NCBI RefSeq assembly: GCF_014779555.2
Contig: NZ_CP094357.1
Location: 1,860,001-1,924,000, forward strand
Origin: Lysobacter capsici
Lineage (GTDB): Bacteria; Pseudomonadota; Gammaproteobacteria; Xanthomonadales; Xanthomonadaceae
Direction of reading: 5' to 3'
DNA: 64,000 nucleotides
Shown here: positions 19,418 to 28,842 of the stretch, in pieces
How the letters are laid out: the number at the start of each line of letters is the position of its first letter
How positions within the stretch are numbered: the stretch's first letter is position 1
Program-made: the position numbers and the translations under genes
Notes under the pieces: model-generated
What the model was told of the DNA's origin: nothing
The model's input: the letters and a program-made list of their open reading frames with translations, nothing else
Database searches by the model: none

Positions 19418-19744
19418 ATGACGCTGGATCCGCACGACATCGAGTTGCACGACGCAAGCCTCCATTCGATCGCCACGGATCATCGAGCGCGTACCGTGAA
19501 GATCGTGCTCGAGTATTACCGCGAGTCCGACAGCCGCGCTCGAGTCATGGCCGCGATCAAATTCCTCGGCGTCGTGCGCATGCAGGAGGCCGCCGACCTG
19601 GACGAACTGGCGGACAATGCGCGCGCCGGCAATGTCGTCCAATGGGTTCCTTCGCGGGGGCCGGGCACGACTTATCTGCATCTGGTGCGCGGATTCATCG
19701 CCATCACCGCGGAACGCGTGGAGTTCGAAGAAGCAGCGCCGTGA
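19418..19744 (+). CDS. Conserved small hypothetical protein
   Basis: 108 residues, acidic and soluble, starting MTLDPHDIELHDASLHSI, a pattern seen in small bacterial proteins of unknown role that open with a similar 'ELHDS.L' phrase. No membrane segment, signal peptide or catalytic motif. It stands 72 bp before the methyltransferase gene on the same strand, with only a weak ribosome site. Codon use looks like the chromosome. Confidence 0.7.
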   Translation: MTLDPHDIELHDASLHSIATDHRARTVKIVLEYYRESDSRARVMAAIKFLGVVRMQEAADLDELADNARAGNVVQWVPSRGPGTTYLHLVRGFIAITAERVEFEEAAP

Positions 19745-19816
19745 GTAGCGATGGCGAAACACGCCAGGATGCTTCGTACTGTCTGAGCCGCCTTTGATCC
19801 AACCCATGGAGCCGGA

Positions 19817-21085
19817 ATGTCCGCACGCAACCAACAACAAATCAGCGACTGGAACGGCCCGGTCGGCGGCCGCTGGCTGACCTACAACGATTGGCTCGAC
19901 GAGCGCACAGCCGCCTACGGCGAGATGGCGTTCGCCGCCGCCGCGCCGCAACCCGGCGAAGCCGTGCTCGACATCGGCTGCGGCGCAGGCGCGACCTCGC
20001 TCGAACTGGCAAGGGCGGTCGGCGCGAGCGGCCGGGTGATCGGCGTGGACGTGTCCGAACCGCTGATCGGCCGTGCGCGCGAACGCGCGCAGGCCTCCGA
20101 GCTGCCGATCGAGTTTCGCCTCGCCGACGCCAGCGCGCCCTTGTTCGCGCCGCGCAGCTTCGACCTGCTGTTCTCGCGCTTCGGCGTGATGTTCTTCGAC
20201 GACCCGGCCGCCGCGTTCACCGAACTGCGCAAGACGCTCAAGCCCGGCGGCCGAATCGCGTTCGCGTGCTGGCAGGAACCGGCGAAGAACGACTGGTACG
20301 TGCTGCCCTTGAAAGCGATCGCCGGCATAGTCGAGCAGCCGAGCGTCGACACGAACGCGCCCGGCCCGTTCGCCTTCAGCGATCCGCAGCGGGTCGAACG
20401 GATTCTGACCGAGGCGGGATTCGCCCAGGTCGAATTGCGAGCTTTCGAAGCGCCGTTCTATTACGGACGAGGCGACACCCGGGAGGCCATGGCCGAGGAC
20501 GCATTGCAGCAAGTGTTTCGGGTCGGCCCGATCCAGCGTTTGCTCTCCGCGCAGAGCGAACAGGTGCGCGAGCGCGCGGCGGCTGCGATACGCGCGAAGC
20601 TCACGGGTCTGGCGAATGAGCAGGGTATTGCGGTGAGCGGCGCGATTTGGGTGGTTACGACGCGCAGGGGGCATGACTCCGCGCAGGGGGATCTTAGTCA
20701 ATACGAGCGCGCCGAATCCTTGATCCGCGCCATGGCCGAATATGTAATTGCGGACGAGACGGCGCTTTCGGAAGCTCAAGCGCAGGTCGGAGCGCAACCT
20801 CTGCGGCTGGTTTGCATCAATATGCTCAGCTGGCTAAGCAGTCGCAGCCGATGCCCCACCATGGTGGCGAATTCAAAGCGGTTTTGGGGGTCTGCGTGGC
20901 AAACCTTATCGACGTTGCTGTCGGTTCCCGGCGCGTTTTCGGACGTGTTTGAATTCCAAGGCGAGGCCGTGGTGTTGAATCCGGGTTTGACTCCTGAGCA
21001 AATTCGCGAATTGTGCAAGCTAGTAGCCGAGATTTATCGGCCTCGAAGGTTCATCACGGTGCGAAAGCCCAGCCGTCAGGACTGA
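19817..21085 (+). CDS. Class I SAM-dependent methyltransferase with unusual C-terminal extension
   Basis: 422 residues. Residues 1-280 are a Rossmann methyltransferase: VLDIGCGAGATSLELA binds SAM, GVDVSEPL is motif II, and FSRFGVMFFDDP / LKPGGRIAFACW match the UbiE/YcgJ-like group. Such proteins normally end just after SGAIWVVTARR, here at about residue 285. The frame then runs on for about 137 residues with visibly lower GC and different codon choice, ending FITVRKPSRQD. The tail may be a fused or captured domain. Substrate unknown; small-molecule methylation is likely. Confidence 0.85.
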   Translation: MSARNQQQISDWNGPVGGRWLTYNDWLDERTAAYGEMAFAAAAPQPGEAVLDIGCGAGATSLELARAVGASGRVIGVDVSEPLIGRARERAQASELPIEFRLADASAPLFAPRSFDLLFSRFGVMFFDDPAAAFTELRKTLKPGGRIAFACWQEPAKNDWYVLPLKAIAGIVEQPSVDTNAPGPFAFSDPQRVERILTEAGFAQVELRAFEAPFYYGRGDTREAMAEDALQQVFRVGPIQRLLSAQSEQVRERAAAAIRAKLTGLANEQGIAVSGAIWVVTTRRGHDSAQGDLSQYERAESLIRAMAEYVIADETALSEAQAQVGAQPLRLVCINMLSWLSSRSRCPTMVANSKRFWGSAWQTLSTLLSVPGAFSDVFEFQGEAVVLNPGLTPEQIRELCKLVAEIYRPRRFITVRKPSRQD

Positions 21086-21143
21086 ATCAAGCGGATGAAT
21101 ACCTGCGTCTTTTCCCGGAGATTTTCAGGAGCGGCGGCTGAAA

Positions 21144-21177
21144 CAAAAAAACGCCGCGATCATCGCGGCGTTTCGTC
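21144..21177. terminator. Bidirectional terminator between the methyltransferase gene and suhB
   Basis: AAAAAAACGCCGCGAT-CATCGCGGCGTTTCG: 9-bp GC stem. On the minus strand it is followed by a seven-T run and should end suhB transcription; on the plus strand the trailing TTT is weaker. Confidence 0.85.
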
Positions 21178-21202
21178 TTCAGATACAGGCCGGCTCAGCG
21201 CA

Positions 21203-22021
21203 TCAATCAAACGCCGCCGCATACCCCGTATTGACGATCCGATTCTGCAACGCATCGGCGATCTTCAAATTACCGGCCACCAACTGCCGCGGCGGCAATC
21301 CGCGGTTGTCCATCGGTCCGGTCGAGCGGCCCTTGAAGTCGCAGACCTTGCCGCCGGCCTCGCGCACCATCAGGGCGCCGGCGGCGATGTCCCACGGCTT
21401 CAGGCCGGCTTCGAAATAGGCGTCGGCGCGGCCGCAGGCGACGTAGGCCAGGTCGAGCGCGGCCGAGCCGGTGCGGCGCACGTCTTCGGCGTCGACCAGC
21501 AGATTGTCCAGGCACTTGAGGTGGGCGCTGGCGCGGGCGCGTTCGCGCGGCGGGAAGCCGGTGATCAGCATCGCGCCGGTCAGGTCCTTGCGCTCGGCGA
21601 TGCGCACGCGCTTTTCGTTGAGCTGGGTGCCGCTGCCGCGGCTGGTGGTGAACAGGTCGTTGCGCAGCGGATCGAAGATCACGCCGTGGATCGGTTCGCC
21701 GTTTTCGCACAGCGCGATCGACACGCAGAAATGCGGGATGCCGTGCAGGTAGTTGCTGGTGCCGTCGAGCGGATCGATGACCCAGGTGAAACGGGCCTGG
21801 CCGATCGGGCCGCTTTCCTCGCCGAGGATGGCGTAGTCGGGGGTGGCGCGGCGGAATTCCTTGATGATCTCCGCTTCGGCCAGGCTGTCGACTTCGCTGG
21901 CGTAGTCCATGCGGTCCTTCTCGACGATGTTCAGCGCATCCAGGCGGTGCATGTGGCGCAGCAGCACGTTGCCGGCGGAGCGAGCGGCCTTGACCATGAG
22001 GGTGACGGCGGGTTTCTGCAT
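21203..22021 (-). CDS. suhB: Inositol-1-monophosphatase family protein SuhB
   Basis: 272-residue Mg-dependent phosphatase. Metal ligands are visible in EEESGPIG-type motif 1 (LGEESGP), motif 2 DPLDGTSNY and the C-terminal [17 protein letters not shown]. In E. coli SuhB also joins the rRNA antitermination complex, and that role may apply here but is not visible in sequence. Transcribed away from trmJ; the start codons are 96 bp apart, an arrangement I recall from other Xanthomonadaceae. Confidence 0.96.
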   Translation of the reverse strand: MQKPAVTLMVKAARSAGNVLLRHMHRLDALNIVEKDRMDYASEVDSLAEAEIIKEFRRATPDYAILGEESGPIGQARFTWVIDPLDGTSNYLHGIPHFCVSIALCENGEPIHGVIFDPLRNDLFTTSRGSGTQLNEKRVRIAERKDLTGAMLITGFPPRERARASAHLKCLDNLLVDAEDVRRTGSAALDLAYVACGRADAYFEAGLKPWDIAAGALMVREAGGKVCDFKGRSTGPMDNRGLPPRQLVAGNLKIADALQNRIVNTGYAAAFD

Positions 22022-22117
22022 GGTTTACGGCCTCGAACGGGTGAGGTGGGGCAGGACTGACGGGGATAAAGAGCGGGCCGGCGCGTATGGCCGGGGCGGG
22101 GAGTTTACCATTTGCGC

Positions 22118-22975
22118 ATGAACTCCGATCCTCGCGAAACCCCGCCGCCGCCCGAGCGGCCCGAAATTGCCAACTCCGCCGTCGCCCCGGGCGACCCCGC
22201 CGCGGCCCCGCCCACCGCCGCGCCCGACCCAGCTGCCGCCCGCATCCGCATCGTCCTGGTCGGCACCCAGCACCCGGGCAACATCGGCTCGGCGGCCCGG
22301 GCCATGAAGACCATGGGCCTGTCGCGGCTGGTCCTGGTCGCGCCGGAGAAGCCGCTCGACCGCGACGCCTATGCCATGGCCGCCGGCGCCGACGACGTGC
22401 TGGAGGCCGCGCCGATCCTGCCCGACCTGGCCGCGGCGATCGCCGATTGCCATTGGGTCCTGGGCTGCACCGCGCGCAGCCGCCGGATCGCGCTGGAGGA
22501 ACTGCCGCCGCGCTTGGCCGCCGAACGCGTCGACGCCCGCGCCCGCGAGGGCGCCCAGGTCGCGCTGGTGTTCGGGCGCGAGCGCACCGGCCTGAACAAC
22601 GACGAATTGCAGCTGTGCCATGCCGCGGTGCATATCCCGGCCAATCCCGATTACAGCTCGCTCAACCTCGGCGCGGCGGTGCAGGTGCTCAGTTACGAGC
22701 TGCGCATGGCCGCGCTGGCCGCGGCCGCGGCCGATCCGGCCGGCGATCATCGCGACCCGCCGGCCTCGCACGCGCAGTTGGAAGGTTTCTTCGGCCAACT
22801 CGGCGAGGCGTTGGACGCGATCGACTTCCACAAGGGCCGCGCGCCCGAATCGGCGATGCGCAAGCTGCGCCGGCTGTTCCTGCGCGCCGACCTGGACGAG
22901 CGCGAAGTGCGGCTGCTGCGCGGCGTGCTCGCCGATGTCGAGCGCATGGCGATGCTGGCCGGCCAACGGCGCTGA
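22118..22975 (+). CDS. trmJ: tRNA (cytidine/uridine-2'-O)-methyltransferase TrmJ
   Basis: 285 residues. SPOUT-class enzyme that methylates the ribose at tRNA position 32. After a Pro/Ala-rich leader of about 38 residues, the family core begins with IRIVLVGTQHPGNIGSAARA, followed by GRERTGLNNDEL and the knot motif PANPDYSSLNLGAAVQVL. A C-terminal helical extension is typical of bacterial TrmJ. ATG 22118 is preferred to an in-frame TTG two codons earlier. Confidence 0.95.
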   Translation: MNSDPRETPPPPERPEIANSAVAPGDPAAAPPTAAPDPAAARIRIVLVGTQHPGNIGSAARAMKTMGLSRLVLVAPEKPLDRDAYAMAAGADDVLEAAPILPDLAAAIADCHWVLGCTARSRRIALEELPPRLAAERVDARAREGAQVALVFGRERTGLNNDELQLCHAAVHIPANPDYSSLNLGAAVQVLSYELRMAALAAAAADPAGDHRDPPASHAQLEGFFGQLGEALDAIDFHKGRAPESAMRKLRRLFLRADLDEREVRLLRGVLADVERMAMLAGQRR

Positions 22976-23108
22976 TGCAGCGGGCGTGGCGCGGCCGGCG
23001 CTCGGCTTCGGCGCGCGGCGCCGGGCCGTTGCGCGGCCGCAACGCGGGCGTATCGGCGCGGCGGCGGTTCGATTACGCTGCGGTGGCAATCCGACCGGGT
23101 GACTTGAG

Positions 23109-24071
23109 TTGATCGCTAGCGCGCGGATTCTGAGAGTGCTGTTGGGGCTCGCCCTGGCCGGGGCGTCGGCCTGCGTCGCGGCGTCGGCCGATCCGCACGA
23201 CGCGCGCGGCGGCCATCCGGAGGACACCGATGCCCATGTGCTGGTGCTCGGCCGGATCAGCGACGATCCCAAGGCCCATTACGAACAGCTCAAGCCATTG
23301 CTGGATTACGTGGTCCCGCGCATGGCCGAGGTCGGCATCCGCGAGGGCCGCATCCTGATGGCCAAGGACGTGCAGCAGATGGCCAGCTATCTGCGCCGCG
23401 GCCGGGTCGACTGGGTCAGCGAGACCGCCGGCACCGCGATGCTGCTGCGGCAGCGCGCCGACGCGCGGCCGTTGCTGCTGACCGAGCGCGACGGGGTCAG
23501 CCATTACCACAGCGTGTTCTTCGCCCGCCGCGACAGCGGCTTGCGCTCGCTCGAAGACCTCAGCGGCCACAACGTCGCGTTCCAGCGGCCGACCTCGACC
23601 AGCGCCTACTTCGTCCCGGCCGCGACCTTGCTCGAACGCGGCCTGACCCTGGAAATCCTGTTGTCGCCGACCGACCGGATCAACCGCGGCGGGGTCGGCT
23701 ATCTGTTCGCGCGCTCCGAGCTCAACGTCTCGACCTGGGTCCACAAGCGCCTGGTCGATGCCGGGGTGATGAGCAATCTGGACTGGAACAACCCGCGCCG
23801 CATGCCCGAAGCCTTCCGCCGCGACCTGATCGAGATCGGCCGCAGCGAGGACTATCCGCGCGCGCTGGAAGTCGTGCGCGGCGATCTGGACGCGAAGGTC
23901 GCCGCGCGCCTGCGCGAGGTGCTGATGGACGCGGCCGGCGATCCCGAGGCCGGCGAAGCGCTGCTGCGCTTCTTCAAGACCACCGGCTTCATGCCGATCG
24001 ACGCTGAATCGCAGCGCGCGCTGGACCATATCGGTTCGGGCGTGGCGCGGGTGCGGGCGGAGGTCGAATGA
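23109..24071 (+). CDS. PhnD-like periplasmic substrate-binding protein
   Basis: 320 residues. Type 2 periplasmic binding protein of the phosphate/phosphonate (PhnD) group: hydrophobic signal region at 8-25, then VLVLGRISDDPKAHYEQLKP, repeated alpha/beta segments, and the domain-closing FQRPTSTSAYFVPA and RRMPEAFRR stretches. The start is probably TTG 23109, with GTG codons slightly later possible. There is no ABC permease or ATPase nearby. Instead its stop overlaps the start of a GGDEF/EAL gene (ATGA), so it is more likely a sensory ligand binder than part of a transporter. Confidence 0.82.
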   Translation: MIASARILRVLLGLALAGASACVAASADPHDARGGHPEDTDAHVLVLGRISDDPKAHYEQLKPLLDYVVPRMAEVGIREGRILMAKDVQQMASYLRRGRVDWVSETAGTAMLLRQRADARPLLLTERDGVSHYHSVFFARRDSGLRSLEDLSGHNVAFQRPTSTSAYFVPAATLLERGLTLEILLSPTDRINRGGVGYLFARSELNVSTWVHKRLVDAGVMSNLDWNNPRRMPEAFRRDLIEIGRSEDYPRALEVVRGDLDAKVAARLREVLMDAAGDPEAGEALLRFFKTTGFMPIDAESQRALDHIGSGVARVRAEVE

Positions 24072-26200
24072 GACTGCGCGCCGGCCTGCAGGCCAAGTTC
24101 CTGTCGATCATGGGGGTGGCGTTTCTGGTGGTGGTCGCGCTGATCGCGCTGTTGCTGTACCGGCAGGAGCGCATCCAGGCCGAAGTGGTCGGGGTCAGCC
24201 GCGACGCGATGCGCGACAGTTTCGTCGAAAGCCTGCGCCGTCACGGCGAAGGCGAGGTGGCGCAGCTCGCCGGCTCGCTGACCAATCCGCTGTATTACTT
24301 CGATCTGGACGCGATCGGCGAACTCAGCCGCGCGGCGCTGGCCAATCCGGGCGTGCGCTACGTGATCGTCTACGACAACGACGGCAACATCGTCCACGAC
24401 GGCAGCGAGGAGATTCCCAGCTACGGCAAGCGCATGGACGATGCGATGGCGAAGCAGGTGGTGGCCGCGCGCGCGCTGCACACCCAGTGGGGCGAGAGCA
24501 CCTTCGACGTGTCGATGCCGATCAAGATCGGCCAGCAGCGGCTCGGCGGCGTGCGCGTGGGCTACGACCTCAAGGCGATGCGCACCTATCAGGACAGCGC
24601 GCTCGATCAGTTGCGGCAACGGCTGGAGGAACTGGGCCGGCGCCAGCTGCTGTGGGTCGGGCTGCTCAGCGTCGGCCTGCTCGCGCTCGGCGCGCTGATG
24701 GTGTGGCTGATCCAGCGCTGGCTGGTCAAGCCGATCCGCGAACTCGCCGACGCCGCCCAGGCGATCGAGAACGGACAGTTCGACAGCGCGCCGCCGGCCG
24801 GTCATCCCAACGACGAAGTCGGCGACCTGATGCATGCGTTCAGCCGCATGAGCCACAGCCTCGCGCGCCACGACCGCGACATCCGCCGCATGGCCTACAC
24901 CGATGCGCTGACCGGGCTGGCCAACCGGCTCGCGTTCCGCGAGTGGCTGGACCAGCGCTTGCTGCATCTGCGCGGCGACGGCGGCCAGCTCGGCCTGTTG
25001 TTCGCCGACATCGACGATTTCAAGCGCGTCAACGACACCCTCGGCCACGACGCCGGCGACGATGTGCTGCTGCAATTCGCCCAGCGCATCCAGGACACGG
25101 TGCGCCGGATCGGCGGCGAACGCGCGCTGTTGGCGCGCTTCGGCGGCGACGAGTTCGTGATCCTGGTCGAGGGCAGCCGCGAGCGCAACGGCGAGGCGCG
25201 CACCGTCGCCACCCATCTGGCCGAAGTGCTGGTGTCCGAACTCGGCCAGCCGATCGTGGTGCACGACCGTCAGGTCTTTCTCGGCACCTCGATCGGCGTG
25301 ACCCTGTATCCGGAAGACGCCTCCGGCGCGACCGCGCTGATGAAGAACGGCGACATCGCCATGTATCAGGCCAAGGTCGCCGGCAAGAACTGCTACCGCT
25401 TCTACAGCCGGGCGATGGATCAGGCGGTGGAACGCCGGGTGCATCTGGAGCACGAATTGCGCGGCGCCTGGGATCGCGGCGAACTGAGCCTGGTGTATCA
25501 GCCGGTGTTCCGCCTCGCCGACGGCAAGATGGTCGGCGCCGAGGCGTTGCTGCGCTGGAAGCATCCCGAGCAGGGCCTGATCGCGCCGTCGGTGTTCATC
25601 GATGTCGCCGAGCAGAGCGGCCTGATCGAAACGCTCGGCCCGCAGGTGCTGCGCGCGGCCTGCGAGGACGCGGTGTCGTGGCGCGATACGCGCGTGGGCG
25701 CCGATCCGATGTTCGTCTCGGTCAACGTCTCGCCGCGCCAGTTGCGCAGCGGCGACCTGCCCAACGTGGTCGCCGCCTGCCTGCGCGAAACCGGATTGCC
25801 CGCGCAGCAACTGCATCTGGAACTCACCGAGACCGCGGTGATCGGCGACGAGGTCCATGCCAGCAGCCTGCTGTCGCGGCTGCGCGCGAGCGGGGTGAAG
25901 GTGTGGCTGGACGATTTCGGCACCGGCTTCTCCGGCCTGAGCCATCTGCGCCGGGTGCCGGTGGACGGGGTCAAGATCGACCGCAGTTTCATCGCCGACG
26001 TGCTGCGCGATCCCGACGATCTGGCGCTGACCACCGCGATCATCGCGATGGCGCATTCGCTGGGCATCATCGTCGTCGCCGAGGGCGTGGAGAAGGAAGG
26101 CCAGTACGCGGTGTTGCGCGAGCGCGGCTGCGATCTGGCGCAGGGCTACTGGCTGGGGCATCCGGTGAATGCGCAGGAGTTTTTGGTGCTGCTCGGCTAG
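24068..26200 (+). CDS. Membrane HAMP-GGDEF-EAL cyclic-di-GMP protein
   Basis: 710 residues. Membrane helix 1 at about 12-32, periplasmic sensor to about 200, helix 2 at about 197-220, HAMP (220-275), GGDEF domain (about 276-440) with an intact GGDEF at about 359-363, and EAL domain (455-705) with an intact EAL at about 492-494, plus ELTETA, DDFGTG and KIDRSF. Both active-site motifs are intact, so synthesis, hydrolysis or both are possible. I see no RxxD inhibitory site before GGDEF. Translationally coupled to the binding protein, which may deliver the ligand to the periplasmic domain. Confidence 0.93.
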   Translation: MRLRAGLQAKFLSIMGVAFLVVVALIALLLYRQERIQAEVVGVSRDAMRDSFVESLRRHGEGEVAQLAGSLTNPLYYFDLDAIGELSRAALANPGVRYVIVYDNDGNIVHDGSEEIPSYGKRMDDAMAKQVVAARALHTQWGESTFDVSMPIKIGQQRLGGVRVGYDLKAMRTYQDSALDQLRQRLEELGRRQLLWVGLLSVGLLALGALMVWLIQRWLVKPIRELADAAQAIENGQFDSAPPAGHPNDEVGDLMHAFSRMSHSLARHDRDIRRMAYTDALTGLANRLAFREWLDQRLLHLRGDGGQLGLLFADIDDFKRVNDTLGHDAGDDVLLQFAQRIQDTVRRIGGERALLARFGGDEFVILVEGSRERNGEARTVATHLAEVLVSELGQPIVVHDRQVFLGTSIGVTLYPEDASGATALMKNGDIAMYQAKVAGKNCYRFYSRAMDQAVERRVHLEHELRGAWDRGELSLVYQPVFRLADGKMVGAEALLRWKHPEQGLIAPSVFIDVAEQSGLIETLGPQVLRAACEDAVSWRDTRVGADPMFVSVNVSPRQLRSGDLPNVVAACLRETGLPAQQLHLELTETAVIGDEVHASSLLSRLRASGVKVWLDDFGTGFSGLSHLRRVPVDGVKIDRSFIADVLRDPDDLALTTAIIAMAHSLGIIVVAEGVEKEGQYAVLRERGCDLAQGYWLGHPVNAQEFLVLLG

Positions 26201-26264
26201 CGGCCTGGTGGCACTTGGTTTTACCGGCCGCGCCGCTGTATCGAGCGATTTTGTTTTTGCTCGT

Positions 26265-26347
26265 CATTCCCGCGAACGCGGGAATCCAGTGCCTTTCGTG
26301 CGAGAACGATTAAAGTCGCTGGATTCCCGCGTTCGCGGGAATGACGT
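26265..26347. repeat. Inverted pair of palindromic ATTCCCGCGAACGCGGGAAT repeats
   Basis: Second copy of the element at 7132-7247, sharing the preceding TTTTGCTCG and the inner flank CCAGYGMCTTT. Inner spacer shorter, about 30 bp. Lies between the convergent GGDEF/EAL and exoD genes and could form a hairpin. Confidence 0.85.
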
Positions 26348-26414
26348 TCCGTGAAATTCAAATTAGCGGGTGAGATGGCTTCACTGCTTCGAAAGCTCGA
26401 AACAGACAACTCCC

Positions 26415-27113
26415 TCAGCCCAACTTCGCCCGAGCCAACGCAATCCACTCCGCCGCCGCCTGCGCCAGGCTGCCCGACAGCACGCCGAACACCGCCACCG
26501 CGATCACCCCGGCGACCCAGGCGATGCCCATCAGCTTGCCGTCGCGTTCCAGCAGCGCGAACGCGAACAACAGCAGCAACGCGCCGAACAGGAAATTGGT
26601 GAACGGGATCGGCAGCGACAGCAGGATGCCGAGCAGCACCAGCAGCAAACCGGTGAACGCATTGGCGGCGCGATGATCGAGCAGCGCGGTCGCGCGCGGG
26701 CTGACGAAACGTTCCAGCCGGGTCAGCCACGGCGCCAGCAGATTGCGGAACTTGGCCATCGCGCTGCGGTGCGGGCCGCGCCGGGCGATGAAGCCCGGCA
26801 GCCACGGCCGGCGCAGGCCGATCAGCAGTTGCAGGCCGACCAGCACCACCAGCGGGCCGCTGATCGCGCCGCCCACGCCCGGGATCGGGATGAAGGCGGG
26901 CAGGGTGGAGACGAACAGCAGCATGCCGAACGAGCGGTTGCCCAGGCCGTTGAACACGTCGCCGAACTTGACCACCTCGTCCGGATCGCCGGCGACGATG
27001 GCGTCGAGCAGGGCGCGGGTGCCGGCCTCGTGGACGTCGCCGCGACGCGCGCGGTCGCGGCCACGCTCGCCGCCGCCCTCGTCCTCAGGCCCGCGGTCAG
27101 CCGCTGCCGTCAT
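26415..27113 (-). CDS. ExoD-family membrane protein
   Basis: 232 residues. Hydrophilic N-terminus of about 45 residues rich in Gly, Arg and Glu, then four to five membrane helices (about 60-80, 84-100, 150-185, 200-220). Family phrases: GNRSFGMLLFVSTLPAFIPI, PGVGGAISGPLVVLVGLQLL and SLPIPFTNFLFGALL. ExoD affects exopolysaccharide production and alkali tolerance in rhizobia; its biochemical function is unproven. Start overlaps the upstream CNNM gene by 17 bp, so the two are an operon. Confidence 0.88.
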   Translation of the reverse strand: MTAAADRGPEDEGGGERGRDRARRGDVHEAGTRALLDAIVAGDPDEVVKFGDVFNGLGNRSFGMLLFVSTLPAFIPIPGVGGAISGPLVVLVGLQLLIGLRRPWLPGFIARRGPHRSAMAKFRNLLAPWLTRLERFVSPRATALLDHRAANAFTGLLLVLLGILLSLPIPFTNFLFGALLLLFAFALLERDGKLMGIAWVAGVIAVAVFGVLSGSLAQAAAEWIALARAKLG

Positions 27114-28443
27114 CGTCGGTGGACTCGGCGGGCTTGGGCAGTTGCCGCTGCAGCAGCAGCTTGTCGATGCGCGGGCCGTCCAGGTCGATCACCTCGATCC
27201 GCCAGCCGCTCCAGGCGAAATACTCGCCGACGTGCGGAATCCGGCCGAAGTGGGCGATCACCATGCCGGCGACGGTGTGGAAGTCGTGCTCGTCCTCGTT
27301 CGGCAGGCGTCCGCCGCCGAGCACTTCGCGCAGTTCCTCCACCGGCAGCGCGCCGTCGATCAGATACGAGCCGTCCTCGCGCTGCACCACCGGCCCGGCC
27401 TGATCGTCGGACTCGGCGGTCTGGACCCGGCCGATCACCGCGCCCATCAGGTCGTTGACGGTGATCAGCCCGGTCACGTCGCCGTATTCGTCGACCACCA
27501 GCGCCAGCGACTGCTGTTCCTCGCGGAAGATTTCCAGCAGCTTGAGCGCGTGGGTGGATTCGGACACGAACAAGGCTTCGGTCAGCTGGCCGAACAGGTC
27601 CGGCAGATTGCCCACGCCCAGGTTGCGCAGCAGCGACTTGGCCTCGAGCACGCCGAGCACGTCCTGATCGCTGCCGCGGTAGACCGGGAAGCGCGAGAAC
27701 GGCGATTCGCGCATCGCCGCGAGGTTGTCCTCGATCGAAGCGCTGGCGTCGAGCCAGGTGATGCGGGTGCGCGGCGTCATCAGGCTGTCGGTGGTGCGAT
27801 CGCCGAGGCTGAGCACGCGATTCATCATCTTGCGTTCGTCGGCGTCGATCACGCCCTGCTCGTGGCTTTCGCTGACCAGCAGACGGATCTCTTCTTCGCT
27901 GATCTCGCTGCGCGCGTCGTCCTTGATCCCGAGCAGGCGCAGCACCAGGCGATTGATCGCGCCCAGGGTGGCGACGACCGGCTTGGCGAAGCGGGCCAGC
28001 CCGGCCAGCACGATCGCCACGGAACTGGCGATCTTTTCCGGATTGGTCAGGGCCAGCCGCTTGGGGATCAGCTCGCCGAAGATCACGCTGGCGGCGGTGA
28101 TCAGGGTGACCGCGGTGCCGATGCCGATGGTGCGCGCGTACTCGGCCGCGCCCGGGAAGATGCCGCCGATCCAGCCGGCGATCGCCAGGCCGATCGACTC
28201 GCCGCCGAAGGTGCCGGTCAGCACGCCGATCGCGGTGATGCCCACCTGCACGGTCGACAGCAGGTTGTCGGGGTGTTCGGCCAGCTGCAGGGCCATGCGG
28301 GCGCCGCGGCTGGGGTGGGTCGGGTTGTCGGCCATCTGCTTCAGGCGCAGCTTGCGCGAGGTCATCAGCGCCATCTCCGACATCGCGAAGAAGGCGTTGA
28401 GGACGATCAGGGCCATGACGATCAGTAGTTCCAGCATCGGCAA
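27097..28443 (-). CDS. CNNM/CBS-domain transporter-like protein (hemolysin C/YtfL family)
   Basis: 448 residues. N-terminal DUF21 domain with three to four membrane helices (to about residue 140, including VIFGELIPKRLAL), a pair of CBS domains (about 215-340, with LMTPRTRITWLDA and SLALVVDEYGDVTGLIT), and a C-terminal CorC_HlyC domain. The family is linked to Mg/Co efflux and resistance, and the old 'hemolysin' label is doubtful. AGGAGG lies about 6 bp before ATG 28443. Confidence 0.92.
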   Translation of the reverse strand: MPMLELLIVMALIVLNAFFAMSEMALMTSRKLRLKQMADNPTHPSRGARMALQLAEHPDNLLSTVQVGITAIGVLTGTFGGESIGLAIAGWIGGIFPGAAEYARTIGIGTAVTLITAASVIFGELIPKRLALTNPEKIASSVAIVLAGLARFAKPVVATLGAINRLVLRLLGIKDDARSEISEEEIRLLVSESHEQGVIDADERKMMNRVLSLGDRTTDSLMTPRTRITWLDASASIEDNLAAMRESPFSRFPVYRGSDQDVLGVLEAKSLLRNLGVGNLPDLFGQLTEALFVSESTHALKLLEIFREEQQSLALVVDEYGDVTGLITVNDLMGAVIGRVQTAESDDQAGPVVQREDGSYLIDGALPVEELREVLGGGRLPNEDEHDFHTVAGMVIAHFGRIPHVGEYFAWSGWRIEVIDLDGPRIDKLLLQRQLPKPAESTDDDGSG

Positions 28444-28842
28444 TGCCTCCTGTGGCCGGTGGGTTCACGGAAGGAGCGCGCATTGCGGGCGGAACGGGCC
28501 GGGCATTGCCGGCTGGGTCGCGGTTTTGGGTCGTCGTCCATGGGTTGCGGGGGAAACGGTAGGGGAGGCGGCATGGCCGGAGCCGGACCGGGGCCGATCT
28601 TAGCAGGCATTCACGACGCCTCTTCGTGAAAGCGACCGGGCCGGGCGGACCGCCCCGGGCCTGCCGATCGCCCCGCGATGGCGTTTTTGTGGGCTGCGAC
28701 CGGCCCGCGCGCAGGCCAAGGTGGGCGCGGCGTCGTCAAACGGTCATAATCGCGCCCGCAAACCCGTGCCGGCCCAGCCGGCGCCAGAACACCCACCGGC
28801 GCGGCCGGCATTCAGCGGCTTACGGCCCAGAGGCTTTCCAGC
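28444..28842. other. Divergent gap between the CNNM and DUF47-Pit operons
   Basis: Carries the CNNM ribosome site at its left edge and, at 28742-28750, CGGTCATAATCGC, a possible -10 (CATAAT) for the DUF47-pit operon, without a clear -35. No small gene or repeat recognised. Confidence 0.4.

Noticed and set aside
23109-24071. Functional phosphonate ABC transporter locus
   Set aside because: Only the binding protein is present; no permease or ATPase flanks it.
23852-26161. A 769-residue minus-strand open frame opposite the GGDEF/EAL gene
   Set aside because: Low-information antisense frame; the plus strand has intact GGDEF and EAL domains.
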